Counted from the stretch's first letter, positions 1 to 11,165 are shown. The stretch is DNA of 64,000 bases from Stappia albiluteola (GCF_014050225.1 NZ_JACFXV010000031.1:1-64000); one strand, 5' to 3'. A program made the numbers and translations. The notes: a model not told the origin generated them from the sequence alone.

Positions 1-681
1 GAAGCCACGCAGAGCGTCGAAACCGTGGCCAGCGCCGCAGAAGAACTCTCCGCCTCCATTTCCGAAATCGCCCGCCAGATCGGCCAGACCATGAAGGTTG
101 TCGATCAGGCCACCCGCGGTGCCCAGGCCACCAACGACAAGGTGGCGAGCCTGGCCGCAGCCGCAGGCAAGATCGGCGAGGTCGTCACCCTGATCCAGGC
201 GATCGCCGAGCAGACCAACCTGCTGGCGCTGAACGCCACCATCGAGGCGGCCCGCGCCGGCGAAGCCGGCAAGGGCTTCGCGGTCGTGGCGGCCGAGGTG
301 AAGGAACTCGCCAACCAGACCTCCAAGGCCACCGAGGAAATCGGCGCGCAGATCGCCGCCATCCAGGCCTCGACCCGCGACGCGGTGGAGGCGATCGCCG
401 AGATCACCGAGACGATGGAGGAAGTCAACGGCTATACCTCCTCGATCGCCAGCGCGGTCGAGCAGCAGGGCGCGGCCACCAGCGACATCTCGCAAAGCGT
501 GACGCAGGCTGCCCGCGGCACCGGTTCGGTCACCGCCAACATGACCGGCCTGTCCACCACGGTGGAGCAGACTTCGGCGGCCGCCGACGAGGTGCTGCGC
601 GCCTCCGCCGACATGGCCTCCAAGACCGGTGCCCTGCGCGAGAAGATCGACGGCTTCCTCAAGGACGTCGCAGCAGCCTGA
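1..681 (+). CDS. Methyl-accepting chemotaxis protein, C-terminal part
   Basis: This is the 3' end of a chemotaxis receptor gene; the reading frame is open from base 1, so the sensor, membrane and HAMP parts lie outside the window. What remains is the cytoplasmic four-helix signalling domain that docks CheA/CheW. The conserved hairpin tip is visible ([19 protein letters not shown]), followed by the coiled-coil return helix. There is no C-terminal pentapeptide tether for CheR. The stop is followed by a strong hairpin. The next receptor, at 994-3429, has an almost identical signalling domain, so the two are tandem paralogues. The ligand cannot be inferred. Confidence 0.93.
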   Translation, partial: EATQSVETVASAAEELSASISEIARQIGQTMKVVDQATRGAQATNDKVASLAAAAGKIGEVVTLIQAIAEQTNLLALNATIEAARAGEAGKGFAVVAAEVKELANQTSKATEEIGAQIAAIQASTRDAVEAIAEITETMEEVNGYTSSIASAVEQQGAATSDISQSVTQAARGTGSVTANMTGLSTTVEQTSAAADEVLRASADMASKTGALREKIDGFLKDVAAA

Positions 682-690
682 TCAGACGGA

Positions 691-721
691 CGCGCCCGGG
701 CTGTGAAACAGCCCGGGCGCG
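691..721 (+). terminator. Hairpin terminator after the first receptor gene
   Basis: A perfect 14-bp stem (691-704 with 708-721) with a 3-base loop starts ten bases after the stop codon. The run following it is only moderately T-rich, so termination efficiency is uncertain. The remaining 722-993 is AT-rich leader and promoter sequence for the next receptor. Confidence 0.7.
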
Positions 722-993
722 TCATTGTCCTCTAACGTTCATCCCCTTGATCGGGGAAGGAATTGTTCGATACTCTCAACCCTCAATACAACGATCGGCG
801 CTCAATTCAATTACGATCGACTTCCAAATTAAACTTACCTTACGTAAATTTATATTTTTGGTGACGAGAAGAAATCCAAAGATCGCTCCCGGCACAAAGA
901 ATACTGGAAATCATCCCTCTGCCATTTACCAGTCCTTCACTTCACAGCCTTAAGGTGAACCTCGGAAGTGCCAGTTTGCCTGGGGGAGGAAGG

Positions 994-3429
994 ATGTTCC
1001 GGGTCGTAAATTCAATCAATAACCTTCGGTTCTCTGCCAAGGTTGGCGGCGGCTTTGCTGCTGTCCTCCTGCTTACAGCGGCCGTTGGCGGTGCAGGAAC
1101 ATTAGCCATCCGCAGCCTGACCACGCAAATGGACGCCTCCGGCAAGGCGACCACCGTCATGGCGGATCTGCAGGCGGTTTCGGCAAAACGCGAAGCCTAC
1201 CTCGGAAGCCCCGACCTACAGACCGCCGAGCAGCATGCGGAAGCGGCCAATACGTTGCTTTCGGAGCTCGAAAGCCTGAAGTCGATCGTCGGCTCGGACG
1301 CCGTCAAAGCCGCGGCCGTCAGCGATACACTGGATGCGGTCAACCGCCTTCAGAGCAACTTTACCGACGTCACGACGGTCATTTCACAACAGCAGAAGCT
1401 CGTCGAAAACCTTTCGCAGTCGGTGGCGAAGCTTGAGGGTATTGCGGTCAAACTCGACGAGCACGCCCAAAGCATCCGCGATACGGCGGAGCGGCGCGCG
1501 CGCCAGGCGGCAGACACACAGCGCGCGGCAAGCGAGATCGGCCGCACCATCGCAGACGCCAACGAACATGCCCTGACAGTGCAATACCTTTTCATCCAGG
1601 CCACGGCGACGACCGCAGGTAGCGCCATGGGCGAGGCCCTCGCAAAGGCCAAGGATCTGAACAAGATCACCGCGAAGCTTACGGGAAGCCATGTCGAGGG
1701 CATCAACCACGACGCCGTCGAACTTCTTGCCGAACAGGCCGCCAACCTGGAATCGCTGCTGGCGGAGCTGCTGGCCACAAAGGACTTCACCAAGGTTTAC
1801 AGCCTGCGAGAGCAGGTGAAGACGGCGCTTGCCGATGTCAGCCAGTACACGAACCTCGTGCGTCAGGCCGCCTATCAGGCAATCCAGAAGGCGCAGACGC
1901 AGGAAGCCGAGGCGCGGGCCGAACTTGCGTCGGCGGCGGCCATGTCCGTCAATACGGATAACCTGACGCGCAAGGCACTGGAAGTGAAGGCGGCAACGCT
2001 TGAGATCATCGGCCGCACGAGCAACGCCAGCTCGACGACGGTTTACAGCCGGCTGACCGAACTTGAGCAGATCGCGCATCGCATGAAGGAAGATGCTGCC
2101 AATTTCAAGGAACTGTCGGAATCCGGCGATGTGATCATCGCCGAGGTTCTTGCCTATGAAGAAGCCTTCAATGCCATGATCGATAGCGGAGAGGCGCTGA
2201 AGGAAAAGCAGGCTCTGCTCTCCTCTCTCTCGGGCGAGGTAGGTGGCAAGATCGTCGATCTCGCAGCGACCCAGGCGCGGGAAGCGAACGCCCAGGGCCA
2301 AGCCTCGCTGTGGACGATCGGCGTCACTGTATTGGTTGCGATGGCGGCCGGCATCGCGCTTGCCGTGATCCTTTCCCTTGCCATCACCCGGCCGACCCGC
2401 AAGCTCACCGAGGTAATGCGCAGACTGGCGCAAGGCGACACGGACGTCGAGATCGCCGGCATCGAACGCAAGGACGAAATCGGCGACATGAGCCGCACGG
2501 TCCAGGTCTTCCGCGACAACGCCATTGAACGCGAGCGACTGCAGTCTGAACAGGCCCGCGAACAGGAAGCCCGCGACAGCCGGCAGGTTCATATCGAAAA
2601 ACTGATCGCCGAATTCCGGGCGACCGTGCAAAGCCTGACCACGTCGGTCGGAGAAACCGCCGGCGGGCTCGAAGCCACCGCCCGTGCGCTCACGTCGATT
2701 GCCAGCGAAAGCGCCGACCGCGCCTCCGAAACGGCCATGGCGAGCGACGAGGCGACCGGCAATGTGGAAAGCGTTGCCAGCGCCGCAGAAGAACTCTCCG
2801 CCTCCATCTCCGAGATCGCCCGCCAGGTAGGGCAGACCACGGAAGTCGTGGCACGAGCCTCCGAAGGCACCCGCGCCACCAACGAAAAGGTGGGAAGCCT
2901 TGCTTCCGCCGCCGGCAAGATCGGCGAGGTCGTTACCCTGATCCAGGCGATTGCCGAACAGACCAACCTGCTGGCGCTGAACGCCACCATCGAGGCGGCC
3001 CGCGCAGGTGAAGCGGGCAAGGGCTTCGCGGTCGTGGCAGCCGAAGTCAAGGAACTCGCCAACCAGACCTCCAAGGCCACGGAGGAGATTGGCGCGCAGA
3101 TCACAGCCATCCAGGCTTCCACGCGCGAAGCCGTCGAAGCGATCTCGGCCATCACGTCCACGATGTCGGAAGTCGACACCTATACCTCGGCCATAGCCAG
3201 CGCGGTCGAGCAGCAGGGTGCGGCGACGAACGAGATCTCAGGCAACGTCCAGCGCGCGGCGCAAGGCACCACCTCGGTCAGTTCCAACATGGCCGATCTG
3301 TCCCGGGCGGTGGCGCATACCAACGAGTCCGCCGACCAGGTGCTCGCAGCCTCCGGCGCGGTTGGCGAAAAGACGCAGCAGCTTGCCCGAGAAATCGATC
3401 GCTTCCTGCAACAGGTCGCTGCCGCCTGA
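994..3429 (+). CDS. Methyl-accepting chemotaxis protein (complete, helical sensor)
   Basis: A full-length chemotaxis receptor of 811 residues. An N-terminal membrane helix (about residues 20-40) is followed by a long, nearly all-helical periplasmic region up to about residue 440. This resembles helical bimodular (HBM) sensor domains in size and character, but I cannot assign the subtype firmly. A second membrane helix (about 440-465), a HAMP linker and a cytoplasmic signalling domain with the tip [19 protein letters not shown] follow. I chose the ATG at 994 because a GGGGGAGGAAGG ribosome-binding site lies directly upstream; a GTG at 955 is in frame but lacks one. No C-terminal CheR pentapeptide is present. 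Confidence 0.93.
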   Translation: MFRVVNSINNLRFSAKVGGGFAAVLLLTAAVGGAGTLAIRSLTTQMDASGKATTVMADLQAVSAKREAYLGSPDLQTAEQHAEAANTLLSELESLKSIVGSDAVKAAAVSDTLDAVNRLQSNFTDVTTVISQQQKLVENLSQSVAKLEGIAVKLDEHAQSIRDTAERRARQAADTQRAASEIGRTIADANEHALTVQYLFIQATATTAGSAMGEALAKAKDLNKITAKLTGSHVEGINHDAVELLAEQAANLESLLAELLATKDFTKVYSLREQVKTALADVSQYTNLVRQAAYQAIQKAQTQEAEARAELASAAAMSVNTDNLTRKALEVKAATLEIIGRTSNASSTTVYSRLTELEQIAHRMKEDAANFKELSESGDVIIAEVLAYEEAFNAMIDSGEALKEKQALLSSLSGEVGGKIVDLAATQAREANAQGQASLWTIGVTVLVAMAAGIALAVILSLAITRPTRKLTEVMRRLAQGDTDVEIAGIERKDEIGDMSRTVQVFRDNAIERERLQSEQAREQEARDSRQVHIEKLIAEFRATVQSLTTSVGETAGGLEATARALTSIASESADRASETAMASDEATGNVESVASAAEELSASISEIARQVGQTTEVVARASEGTRATNEKVGSLASAAGKIGEVVTLIQAIAEQTNLLALNATIEAARAGEAGKGFAVVAAEVKELANQTSKATEEIGAQITAIQASTREAVEAISAITSTMSEVDTYTSAIASAVEQQGAATNEISGNVQRAAQGTTSVSSNMADLSRAVAHTNESADQVLAASGAVGEKTQQLAREIDRFLQQVAAA

Positions 3430-3457
3430 TCGGACAAGGATCGCGAACCGGAACGAG

Positions 3458-3492
3458 GCCTGCGCGGGCATCCCCCGCGCAGGCTTTTTTTT
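3458..3492 (+). terminator. Rho-independent terminator of the second receptor
   Basis: An 11-bp GC-rich stem (3458-3468 with 3474-3484) is followed by eight consecutive T. It lies 29 bases past the stop codon. From here to about 3868 I see no convincing gene on either strand. Confidence 0.88.
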
Positions 3493-3884
3493 AAAGCTCC
3501 GCCCGGAGCGGATAGCAGGAACCTTCGGCCGCCTCTCAGGATCACAGAAGCCAAAAAGAAAGTCGGCCTGCGCCTAATGCATGCGGCCTTGCAAGCGGAA
3601 TTCGGCAGATTGTCTTTTACGATTAGAAATCAGCAGGTAACTGCAGGAACAACTCCGCCCTTCGCCGAAAGTTGCGCTGCATAAGCGCCACAGTGCGCCC
3701 GCTTGGGCGCCGTCGTTTCATCCTCGCAACCGCCCCCCCACACGCACGAACGACACGGCCCAGCGCACGGAAGAGGCGGAGCATTGGACCAAGACGTTTC
3801 GCACACGATCCAAAGTCTGCGTTCTGCCGTCGACGACTTCCTGACGCGCGTCGCATCTGCCGGAGACAGAATGAAAATAAGAAA

Positions 3885-3913
3885 GAGCGGCGGGAGACTT
3901 TCTCCCGCCGCTC
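3885..3913 (-). terminator. Terminator of the molybdenum hydroxylase operon
   Basis: A perfect 12-bp stem (3885-3896 with 3902-3913) with a 5-base loop lies 35 bases beyond the last stop codon of the minus-strand operon. On the minus strand it is followed by a T-rich tract (TTTCTTATTTTC), as expected for an intrinsic terminator. Confidence 0.8.
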
Positions 3914-3947
3914 CACCGATTTACCGGAGTAGATTGCCTGCCGTCGT

Positions 3948-4751
3948 TCAACCGGCGGCGGCAACCGCGCGTTTGGCCATGACGGTCAGCAGATTGGCAC
4001 GATAGGCGGCCGAGCCATGGATATCGGCAAGCAGGTCTCCGTCCGAAACCTTGACACCGGCAACCGCGTCGGCTGACCAGTTGGAGCCGAGAGCCTGTTC
4101 CATCGCGCCGATGCGGAAGACGCCGCCCTGGCCCGCTCCTGTCGCCGCAACACGAACCGAACCGTCTCCCAGCTTGGCCACGAAGACGCCCGCCATGGCA
4201 TAGCGCGAAGCGGGGTTCGGATACTTGGCGTAAGCCGACTTCTCCGCCTTCGGGAAGACAACGGCAGTGACGATTTCATCCTCCCCGAGTGCCGTCTCGA
4301 ACAGAGCAGTGAAGAAGTCGTCCGCAGCGATCTCACGCTTGTTGGTGACGACGGTCGCCCCCAACGCCAGCAAAGCTGCAGGATAGTCTGCCGCCGGATC
4401 ATTGTTGGCGATCGACCCGCCAAGCGTTCCCATATGCCGCACATGAGGATCGCCGATTCCGCCGGCGAGGGTCGCCACGCCCGGCAGCTGACGCTTCACG
4501 ATGTCTGACGACGCAACCTCGGCATGGGTAACAGCGGCGCCAATGCGCACGCCGCCCGACGGCGTTTCGGTGATGCCCTTCAAATCCTCGATATGGCGCA
4601 GGTCGATGACGTCGGAGGGAGCGGCAAGCCGCTGCTTCATCGTCGGAATCAGGGTCTGGCCTCCGGCAAGAAGCTTGGCCTCATCGGACTTGGCCAGAAG
4701 CGAGCCGGCTTCGGCCAGCGTCTTCGGTCGATGATAGGTGGTCTCGTACAT
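3948..4751 (-). CDS. Molybdenum hydroxylase FAD-binding subunit (CoxM type)
   Basis: This 267-residue protein is the FAD subunit of a three-part molybdenum hydroxylase of the xanthine dehydrogenase/CO dehydrogenase family. It passes electrons from the iron-sulphur subunit to the final acceptor. The N-terminal FAD loop (LLAGGQTLIPTMKQRL) and the second flavin motif (TLGGSIANNDPAADYPA) are both present, and length is typical of CoxM. It is the last gene of the operon, 69 bases after the large subunit, and is followed by a hairpin terminator. The substrate is not determined by this subunit. Confidence 0.9.
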   Translation of the reverse strand: MYETTYHRPKTLAEAGSLLAKSDEAKLLAGGQTLIPTMKQRLAAPSDVIDLRHIEDLKGITETPSGGVRIGAAVTHAEVASSDIVKRQLPGVATLAGGIGDPHVRHMGTLGGSIANNDPAADYPAALLALGATVVTNKREIAADDFFTALFETALGEDEIVTAVVFPKAEKSAYAKYPNPASRYAMAGVFVAKLGDGSVRVAATGAGQGGVFRIGAMEQALGSNWSADAVAGVKVSDGDLLADIHGSAAYRANLLTVMAKRAVAAAG

Positions 4752-4820
4752 GGAAAGAGTTCCCGTTTATCTCGGCTGAACCTGGCGGCGCCGGATATCT
4801 CTCCGGCGCCCGTTGTCTCG

Positions 4821-7184
4821 TCATTCGGCGGCCGCGGGCATCTTCGCAGCCTGGATCGCACGCCAGACTTTCTCCGGCGTCGCAGGCATGTCGATCTCGT
4901 TGGTGCCGATCGCGTTGGTGATCGCGTTGATGACCGCCGGTGGCGAACCGATGGCGCCTGCCTCGCCGCAACCCTTCATGCCGAGCGGGTTGCCGGGGCA
5001 CAACGTTTCCGTCGTCGTCAACTTGTATGAGGGCACATCGTCGGCGCGCGGCATGCAGTAATCCATGTAGGACGCCGTGAGCAGCTGGCCGCTTTCATCG
5101 TAGGAGGCGTTTTCCAGCAGCGCCTGGCCGATGCCTTGCGTCAGGCCGCCATGGACCTGCCCCTCGACGATCATCGGATTGATGATCTTGCCGAAGTCGT
5201 CCGCGGCTACGAAGTTGACGATCTCCGTCCGGCCCGTGTCCGGGTCAATCTCCACCTCGCAGACATAGGTACCAGCCGGGAAGGTGAAGTTGGTCGGGTC
5301 GTAGAAGGCCCCCTCCTTCAGGCCCGGCTCCATGCCTGCCGGCAGGTTGTGGGCCGTATAGGCGGCAAGCGCCACCTGGAAGAAAGGCAGCGACTTGTCA
5401 GTGCCGGCGACCTTGAGTTCGCCGCCCTCGATGACGATGTCGCCCTCGGCAGCCTCCATCAAGTGGGCGGCGATTTTCTTGGCCTTTGCCTCGACCTTGT
5501 CCAGCGCCTTGACCACCGCCGACATGCCAACCGCACCCGAGCGCGAACCGTATGTGCCCATGCCGAACTGCACCTTGTCCGTATCGCCATGCACAATCGA
5601 CACGCTGTCGGTCGGCACACCGAAGCGGTCGGCGATAAGCTGGGCAAAGGTCGTCTCATGGCCTTGGCCGTGGCTGTGCGAGCCCGTCAGCACTTCGATC
5701 GTGCCGACCGGATTGACGCGCACTTCCGCCGACTCCCACAGGCCCACACCGGCCCCCAGTGAGCCAACAGCCTGCGAAGGCGCGATGCCGCAAGCCTCGA
5801 TATAGGAGGAGAAGCCGATTCCGCGCAGCTTGCCGCGCTTGGCCGCCTCCGCCTTGCGCGTCCCAAAGCCTGCATAGTCGGCAGCCTTCATCGCCGCATC
5901 GAGCGAGGCTTCGTAGTCGCCGGCGTCGTAGCACATGATCACCGGCGTCTGGTGCGGGAAGGAGCGAATGAAATTTTTACGGCGGAATTCGGCCGGATCC
6001 ATGCCGACCTCGCGCGCCGCCGTCTCCATCATGCGCTCCACCACATAGGTGGCTTCCGGACGCCCCGCGCCGCGATAGGCATCAACCGGCGTGGTGTTGG
6101 TGTAGACCGTCTTCACGTTGCAGTGGATCGCCGGGATGTCGTACTGGCCCGACAGCAGCGTGGCATAGAGATACGTCGGCACCGAGGAGGAGAACAGCGA
6201 CATGTAGGCGCCGAGATTGGCGACCGTCTTGACGCGCAGGCCGATGATCTTGTTGTGCTCGTCGAGCGCCATTTCCGCTTCGGTGTGGTGGTCGCGGCCA
6301 TGGGCGTCGGTGAGAAAGGCCTCGGTGCGGTCGGCCACCCACTTGACCGGCCGGCCGGTTCGCTTGGACGCCCACAGGCAGACCATTTCTTCCGGATAAA
6401 TGTAGATCTTCGAGCCGAAGCCGCCGCCGACATCCGGCGCAATCACGCGAAGCTTGTGCTCCGGCGCGATATTGTAGAAGGCCGACAATACGAGACGGGC
6501 GACATGCGGGTTCTGGGAGGTCGTCCAGAGCGTGTAGTGCTCCTCCGCCTCGTCATAGGCCGCAAGGGCCGCGCGCGGCTCCATCGCGTTCGGGACCAGG
6601 CGGTTGTTGAAGATCTCCATTCGCGTGACGTGTTTCGCGCGGGCGAAAGCCTCGTTCGTGGCCGTCTCGTCGCCGATCTCCCAGTCGTAGATGAGATTAC
6701 CCTCGGCTTCCGGATGAAGCTGCGGCGCGCCTTCCTTCATCGCGTCGATCGCGTCGACGACGGCCGGCAGTTCCTCGTAGTCCACCATCACCGCTTCTGC
6801 CGCATCGCGGGCCTGGGCGGCCGTATCGGCCACCACCACGGCAACCGCCTGGCCGACATGGCGTACCCGCTCCGCCTCCAGGGCGCGCCAGGCGCCCATC
6901 TTCATCGGCGTGCCGTCCTTGGAATGGATCATCCAGCCGCAGATGAGGTTGCCAACGCCGTCGCCGACAAGCTGGTCGCCAGTCAAGACGGCGGTGACAC
7001 CCGGCATGTCGGCTGCCGCCGACGTGTCGATCGACTTGATCGCCGCATGGGCATGCGGCGAGCGCACGAAGGCGGCAAAGCCCATGCCCGGCGCCGTCAT
7101 GTCGTCCGTATACCTGCCCTTTCCGGTGATGAAACGGCGGTCTTCCTTGCGCAGAACCCGCGCACCGATACCCTCAGCTCCCAT
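4821..7184 (-). CDS. Molybdenum hydroxylase large (molybdopterin) subunit, form II CoxL type
   Basis: The 787-residue catalytic subunit binds molybdopterin cytosine dinucleotide and hydroxylates the substrate. It starts with the typical [28 protein letters not shown] entry of the family and carries GGGFGSK and, near the C-terminus, the [13 protein letters not shown] motif with the base glutamate. The active-site loop reads AYRGAGRPE. True CO dehydrogenases (form I) carry AYxCSFR with the copper-binding cysteine, so this enzyme is form II and probably oxidises an aldehyde or N-heterocycle. It lies between the 2Fe-2S subunit and the FAD subunit; a GGGAGA site precedes the ATG. Confidence 0.92.
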   Translation of the reverse strand: MGAEGIGARVLRKEDRRFITGKGRYTDDMTAPGMGFAAFVRSPHAHAAIKSIDTSAAADMPGVTAVLTGDQLVGDGVGNLICGWMIHSKDGTPMKMGAWRALEAERVRHVGQAVAVVVADTAAQARDAAEAVMVDYEELPAVVDAIDAMKEGAPQLHPEAEGNLIYDWEIGDETATNEAFARAKHVTRMEIFNNRLVPNAMEPRAALAAYDEAEEHYTLWTTSQNPHVARLVLSAFYNIAPEHKLRVIAPDVGGGFGSKIYIYPEEMVCLWASKRTGRPVKWVADRTEAFLTDAHGRDHHTEAEMALDEHNKIIGLRVKTVANLGAYMSLFSSSVPTYLYATLLSGQYDIPAIHCNVKTVYTNTTPVDAYRGAGRPEATYVVERMMETAAREVGMDPAEFRRKNFIRSFPHQTPVIMCYDAGDYEASLDAAMKAADYAGFGTRKAEAAKRGKLRGIGFSSYIEACGIAPSQAVGSLGAGVGLWESAEVRVNPVGTIEVLTGSHSHGQGHETTFAQLIADRFGVPTDSVSIVHGDTDKVQFGMGTYGSRSGAVGMSAVVKALDKVEAKAKKIAAHLMEAAEGDIVIEGGELKVAGTDKSLPFFQVALAAYTAHNLPAGMEPGLKEGAFYDPTNFTFPAGTYVCEVEIDPDTGRTEIVNFVAADDFGKIINPMIVEGQVHGGLTQGIGQALLENASYDESGQLLTASYMDYCMPRADDVPSYKLTTTETLCPGNPLGMKGCGEAGAIGSPPAVINAITNAIGTNEIDMPATPEKVWRAIQAAKMPAAAE

Positions 7185-7337
7185 AGGTCTCTCTCCCTGA
7201 CCAACCGGACCAGTGCCTCAGCGGGCATGGTCTAACGGCCGGTCCCCATAGAAAATGTCAGATCAAACGAAACCATTCCTCTTCCTGAACCATCCCGGCT
7301 GTTGCTCTTCTTGTTGCCGGGCCTTTCAGGGGGAGGC

Positions 7338-7826
<489 letters not shown>

Positions 7827-7953
7827 TCCTACCTCCCTCATCACAGGCCGGGTACCGAGAGGTCCCGGCGTTTGATTGCAAATCCCTGATAGTAATAGAT
7901 GAATCCGATGAAACATCCATGGCGCGCCAATGCCGGAGCGCCGCATTTTCTCC

Positions 7954-8640
7954 CTAGCTGGCGAGTGCAAGCACGACGATGATCGCAGCCAGCGCGATCA
8001 TGCCCCAGACGAGCGGTCCGCCGAACGCCCCCTTGGCGGCGGCTTCCTCCACACGTTCCTCTGCCTTGTGCACGGCATCGCCGACCGTGTGTTCCACCTT
8101 CTCGGCAAAGGTGCCGACATCCTCGGCCAGATGCTCGTTGGCGATCGACTGCGCTTCCTCGATGACGCCGGGGTCTGGCTCAGCCGTTTCGGCCGCCGCC
8201 TCGCTGCCGACTATATCGCGGAAATTCCCGAAGAACTCATCGGCCATCTTGCGCGCGGTGGAATCGATCAGCCGCGAACCGAGCTGAGCGAGCTTGCCGC
8301 CGACCTGCGCCTTCACGTCGTAGCGCAGGATGGTTTCCGCGCCATCTTCGGCAAGATGAACATCGGCCGAGCCTTTCGCGAAACCGGCGACGCCGCCCTT
8401 GCCTTCCCCGACAATACGATAGCTCTGCGGCGGCACGATATCCTGCAGCGTGACCTCGCCCTTGAACTTGGCCTTGACCGGTCCGATCTTGGCGGTCACC
8501 TCCGCATTCATTTCGGTATCGGACGTCTTTTCCAGCGTCTCGCAGCCCGGAATGCAAGCCTTCAGCACCTGCGGGTCGTTCAGCGCCTCCCATACGCGCT
8601 GGCGCGGCGCGGCGATCCGATACTCGCCCGTCATATCCAT
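7954..8640 (-). CDS. CoxG-type SRPBCC protein with C-terminal membrane anchor
   Basis: A 228-residue protein with an N-terminal SRPBCC/CoxG domain (about residues 1-150; [21 protein letters not shown] and CIPGCETLE are family-typical) and a hydrophobic C-terminal helix ([20 protein letters not shown]). CoxG in Oligotropha anchors CO dehydrogenase to the membrane; the same role is inferred here for the downstream enzyme. It is the first structural gene after the regulator, 128 bases ahead of the 2Fe-2S subunit. The start at 8640 is where CoxG homology begins; upstream in-frame sequence is the promoter region. Confidence 0.88.
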   Translation of the reverse strand: MDMTGEYRIAAPRQRVWEALNDPQVLKACIPGCETLEKTSDTEMNAEVTAKIGPVKAKFKGEVTLQDIVPPQSYRIVGEGKGGVAGFAKGSADVHLAEDGAETILRYDVKAQVGGKLAQLGSRLIDSTARKMADEFFGNFRDIVGSEAAAETAEPDPGVIEEAQSIANEHLAEDVGTFAEKVEHTVGDAVHKAEERVEEAAAKGAFGGPLVWGMIALAAIIVVLALAS

Positions 8641-8796
8641 GGAGCTATCGACCTCTCGTTCTTTTGTGCCGACTCCCAAAGCGGCGCGTTGCGCCGGATA
8701 CGGAATGCGGCTTTCGCAATTCTCCCATTGCTTTCCAATACATTGTCGAAGCGCAGGGCGCATGACAAGCGCATGGGAAAAGAAAAAGCCCAAGGC

Positions 8797-8815
8797 CTGC
8801 AATGCGGTATTGCAG
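8797..8815. promoter_or_regulatory. Inverted repeat in the hydroxylase promoter region
   Basis: CTGCAAT-GCGGT-ATTGCAG, perfect 7-bp arms with a 5-base spacer. It lies 157 bases upstream of the CoxG-like gene. It could be a second operator or a transcript hairpin; on the minus strand a T-rich run follows about ten bases later. Confidence 0.35.
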
Positions 8816-8905
8816 CAACGGCGGGCAAGACCCTTCCCCTCATTCCGAAGAGTGCCAAGCCGGAGCCGGGATGAAAAGAGGCGCTCCGATTTTGCGCCCG
8901 TCAAG

Positions 8906-8923
8906 TGTCTCAAGGCTGAGACA
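8906..8923. promoter_or_regulatory. Candidate operator between regulator and hydroxylase operon
   Basis: TGTCTCA-AGGC-TGAGACA is a perfect inverted repeat with 7-bp arms. It is in the 360-base gap between the GAF/Fis regulator (stop at 9001) and the operon (start at 8640). No T-run follows on the minus strand, so a terminator is unlikely and a binding site, perhaps for the adjacent regulator, is the better reading. I could not find a -24/-12 (sigma-54) pair downstream. Confidence 0.5.
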
Positions 8924-9000
8924 GTTGATGAACGGCACGCATCTTCAGACGATCCTTCGCGGGAGCCGGCGGCCTGCGCCCCACAAATCTCTGCGTCGCC

Positions 9001-9972
9001 TCACACCTCGATCCCGTGTCTTTGGATACGGCGATACATGGTCGCGCGACTGATCCCCAGGTCGCGCGCCGCGGCCGCAACATTGCCGCGGCTGTGCCTC
9101 AGCGCCCGAACGATCTCCGATCTCTCGGCGCGCGTCTTCCCGCTACTGGATTCAGCGCCCCTCAGATAATCGCGAAGGGGCGGCGTTTGCCGCAACTTCT
9201 CCTCGCTGATATCGAGTGCCCGTCTCGCTTGCCGGGTCGCGCCGACCACGAGATCGTCGTCATCGACCGCAAGAAGCGAAGCGCCCGCCATCCCGTGTCC
9301 GTCTGCGACGATGATCCGCTCATTGCGATAGGCGGCGCGGAAAAGATCGCTTTCAACCGCCCGCGCACTTTCGGTCACCAGCGCTCCGAGTACCTGGGCG
9401 AAGGATCGGGAAAGATCGCGCCGGCAACTCGAAACGTCGAGAACGGCGGCCATCTCGCCCTTGTGGTCGAAAATTGGCGCGCCCATGCAGCTCATGGCGA
9501 TGTTCTGCTCGCTGAAATGCTGGTTCTGGTAGATCACCACCGGGCGCTTTTCGGCTACGCAGGTGCCGATGCCGTTAGTCCCTTCGGTCGCCTCGCTCCA
9601 TACCGCACCCGCACTCAGCCCCCATTCGCTGAACGTGCGCTCGTCTCCGGCATTGGCGTTCGTTTGCAGAATAAGCCCGTCGGCATCCGTAAGCACGACA
9701 CAGCAGCCGCCATCTCCGGCCGTCGCAAACAACCGCCGCAGCGTTGGCGCGGCGACTTCGAGAAGCTCGCCGTTGCGTGCCCGCGCCCTCCCCAGTTCCC
9801 GCGCCTCCACGCGCGCCGTCCGGCGCGGCGACGCGGGGTTGAGCCCGTGATAGATCATCGACCTGCGCCAGGAAGCCGCGACGATCGAGCGGGTCGCACT
9901 GGCGCTCTCGCGTACCATGGTCTCGACCAGATCCGCATGACGGCGAACGCCCATATGAGCCGGCAGCACCAT
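9001..9972 (-). CDS. GAF-domain regulator with Fis-type HTH (AcoR-like, no AAA+ domain)
   Basis: A 323-residue transcription regulator related to the N- and C-terminal parts of AcoR-type activators. The N-terminal half (about residues 55-195) is the GAF sensor (GLSAGAVWSEATEGTNGIGT; FDHKGEMAAVLDVSS), then a PAS-like segment and a C-terminal Fis-type helix-turn-helix (NVAAAARDLGISRATMYRRI). The central sigma-54-interacting AAA+ ATPase with GAFTGA and Walker motifs is absent. It lies directly upstream of the molybdenum hydroxylase operon on the same strand and probably controls it. A GGAGGAATAG site precedes the ATG. Confidence 0.87.
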   Translation of the reverse strand: MVLPAHMGVRRHADLVETMVRESASATRSIVAASWRRSMIYHGLNPASPRRTARVEARELGRARARNGELLEVAAPTLRRLFATAGDGGCCVVLTDADGLILQTNANAGDERTFSEWGLSAGAVWSEATEGTNGIGTCVAEKRPVVIYQNQHFSEQNIAMSCMGAPIFDHKGEMAAVLDVSSCRRDLSRSFAQVLGALVTESARAVESDLFRAAYRNERIIVADGHGMAGASLLAVDDDDLVVGATRQARRALDISEEKLRQTPPLRDYLRGAESSSGKTRAERSEIVRALRHSRGNVAAAARDLGISRATMYRRIQRHGIEV

Positions 9973-10148
9973 CTATTCCTCCCAATACATGAGCGCCATA
10001 GCTGCGTCTTTTCCCGAAGCCGACCAGACCTTCCCCTCGAAGTCAAAAGATTTCGCACGCGGCGCCCCTGCGCAATTCGGATGACGCCCTTCAAAAGAAT
10101 TGCCCGCTTCACGGGCGCATTCATTGACCATTGGCTCAAGCGGGCCTA

Positions 10149-11165
10149 ATGGCATTGCGATCGATCGACCCGCAAGAAACGAGCATTCCCGTGACGGACG
10201 CCGCAAAGGCCCAGGACGCCCTCGCCCCGGATATCCCAGCATCCGCCCCTCGCGGCAAGCCTCCGGCGGAGCGCTGGCCGGTCATTCTGGAGACTTCCGG
10301 TTGGCAGGACTATGCGCTGCTCGACATGGGGCACGGCCGCAAACTGGAGCGCTACGGCAAGATTACGCTGGTACGTCCCGAGCCGCAGGCGATGGGCGCC
10401 CCCCGCCTCTCCGAAGCTCGCTGGGAGGCCGCCGACGCCGTCTTCACCGGCGACGTGGAAGAGGAAGGCCCCGGACGCTGGCGCTTCTCGCGTGACCTGC
10501 CCGAGACATGGCCGATGAGCTACGACGGCGTGAAATATCTCGGCCGCTTCATGTCCTTCCGCCATGTCGGCGTCTTTCCCGAACAGGTCGCCCATTGGGA
10601 CTGGATCACGGGCGTGATCCGCCGCGAAAAACGCCCGCTCAAGGTGCTGAACCTCTTCGGTTACACGGGCCTTGCCTCCCTGCTGCCGGCTCTTGCCGGT
10701 GCCGAAGTCACCCACATCGACGCCTCGAAGAAGGCGATCGGCTGGGCCCGCGAGAACCAGTCGCTCTCCGGCCTCGACCATCTGCCGATCCGCTGGATCT
10801 GCGAGGACGCGACCAAATTCGTCCAGCGGGAAGTGCGCCGCGGCAGCACCTATGACGGCATCATTCTCGACCCCCCGAAATACGGGCGCGGCCCGAAGGG
10901 CGAAGTCTGGGATCTCTACACCAGCCTGCCGGGCATGCTCGCCGACCTCGAAAAGCTCCTGGCGCCCGACGCGCGTTTCATGATCCTCACCGCCTATGCG
11001 ATCCGCTCCAGCTTCATCGCCACGCATGAGCTGATGGCCGAGGCGCTTGGCAAGCGTGGCGGATTGCTGGAATCCGGCGAACTCGTCATCCGCGAGCAGA
11101 GGCAGGGTGCGGCCAGGTCGCGAGCCCTTTCAACTTCCCTTTTCAGCCGCTGGAGTGCCGCATGA
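10149..11165 (+). CDS. Class I SAM-dependent methyltransferase (RlmI/K-like catalytic domain)
   Basis: A 338-residue protein with a Rossmann methyltransferase domain. The SAM-binding motif is LNLFGYTGLASLLPALAGA, the acidic ribose contact is in VTHIDASKKA, and the catalytic DPPKYGRG motif matches the DPPxF/Y class of rRNA cytosine/guanine methyltransferases. The N-terminal PUA domain of RlmI is not evident; instead there is a short beta-rich domain (about residues 40-130). It overlaps the next RNA methyltransferase gene by ATGA, so the two are translationally coupled. A TTG at 10131 is an alternative start. rRNA is the likely but unproven substrate. Confidence 0.85.
   Translation: MALRSIDPQETSIPVTDAAKAQDALAPDIPASAPRGKPPAERWPVILETSGWQDYALLDMGHGRKLERYGKITLVRPEPQAMGAPRLSEARWEAADAVFTGDVEEEGPGRWRFSRDLPETWPMSYDGVKYLGRFMSFRHVGVFPEQVAHWDWITGVIRREKRPLKVLNLFGYTGLASLLPALAGAEVTHIDASKKAIGWARENQSLSGLDHLPIRWICEDATKFVQREVRRGSTYDGIILDPPKYGRGPKGEVWDLYTSLPGMLADLEKLLAPDARFMILTAYAIRSSFIATHELMAEALGKRGGLLESGELVIREQRQGAARSRALSTSLFSRWSAA

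Noticed and set aside
5952..7235. 427-codon plus-strand frame inside the large hydroxylase gene
   Set aside because: It is antisense to a well-supported conserved gene; Arg/His-rich shadow translation.
8641..9000. Sigma-54 promoter for the hydroxylase operon
   Set aside because: A TGGCAC is present on the minus strand near 8853 but the -12 GC element is missing at the correct spacing.
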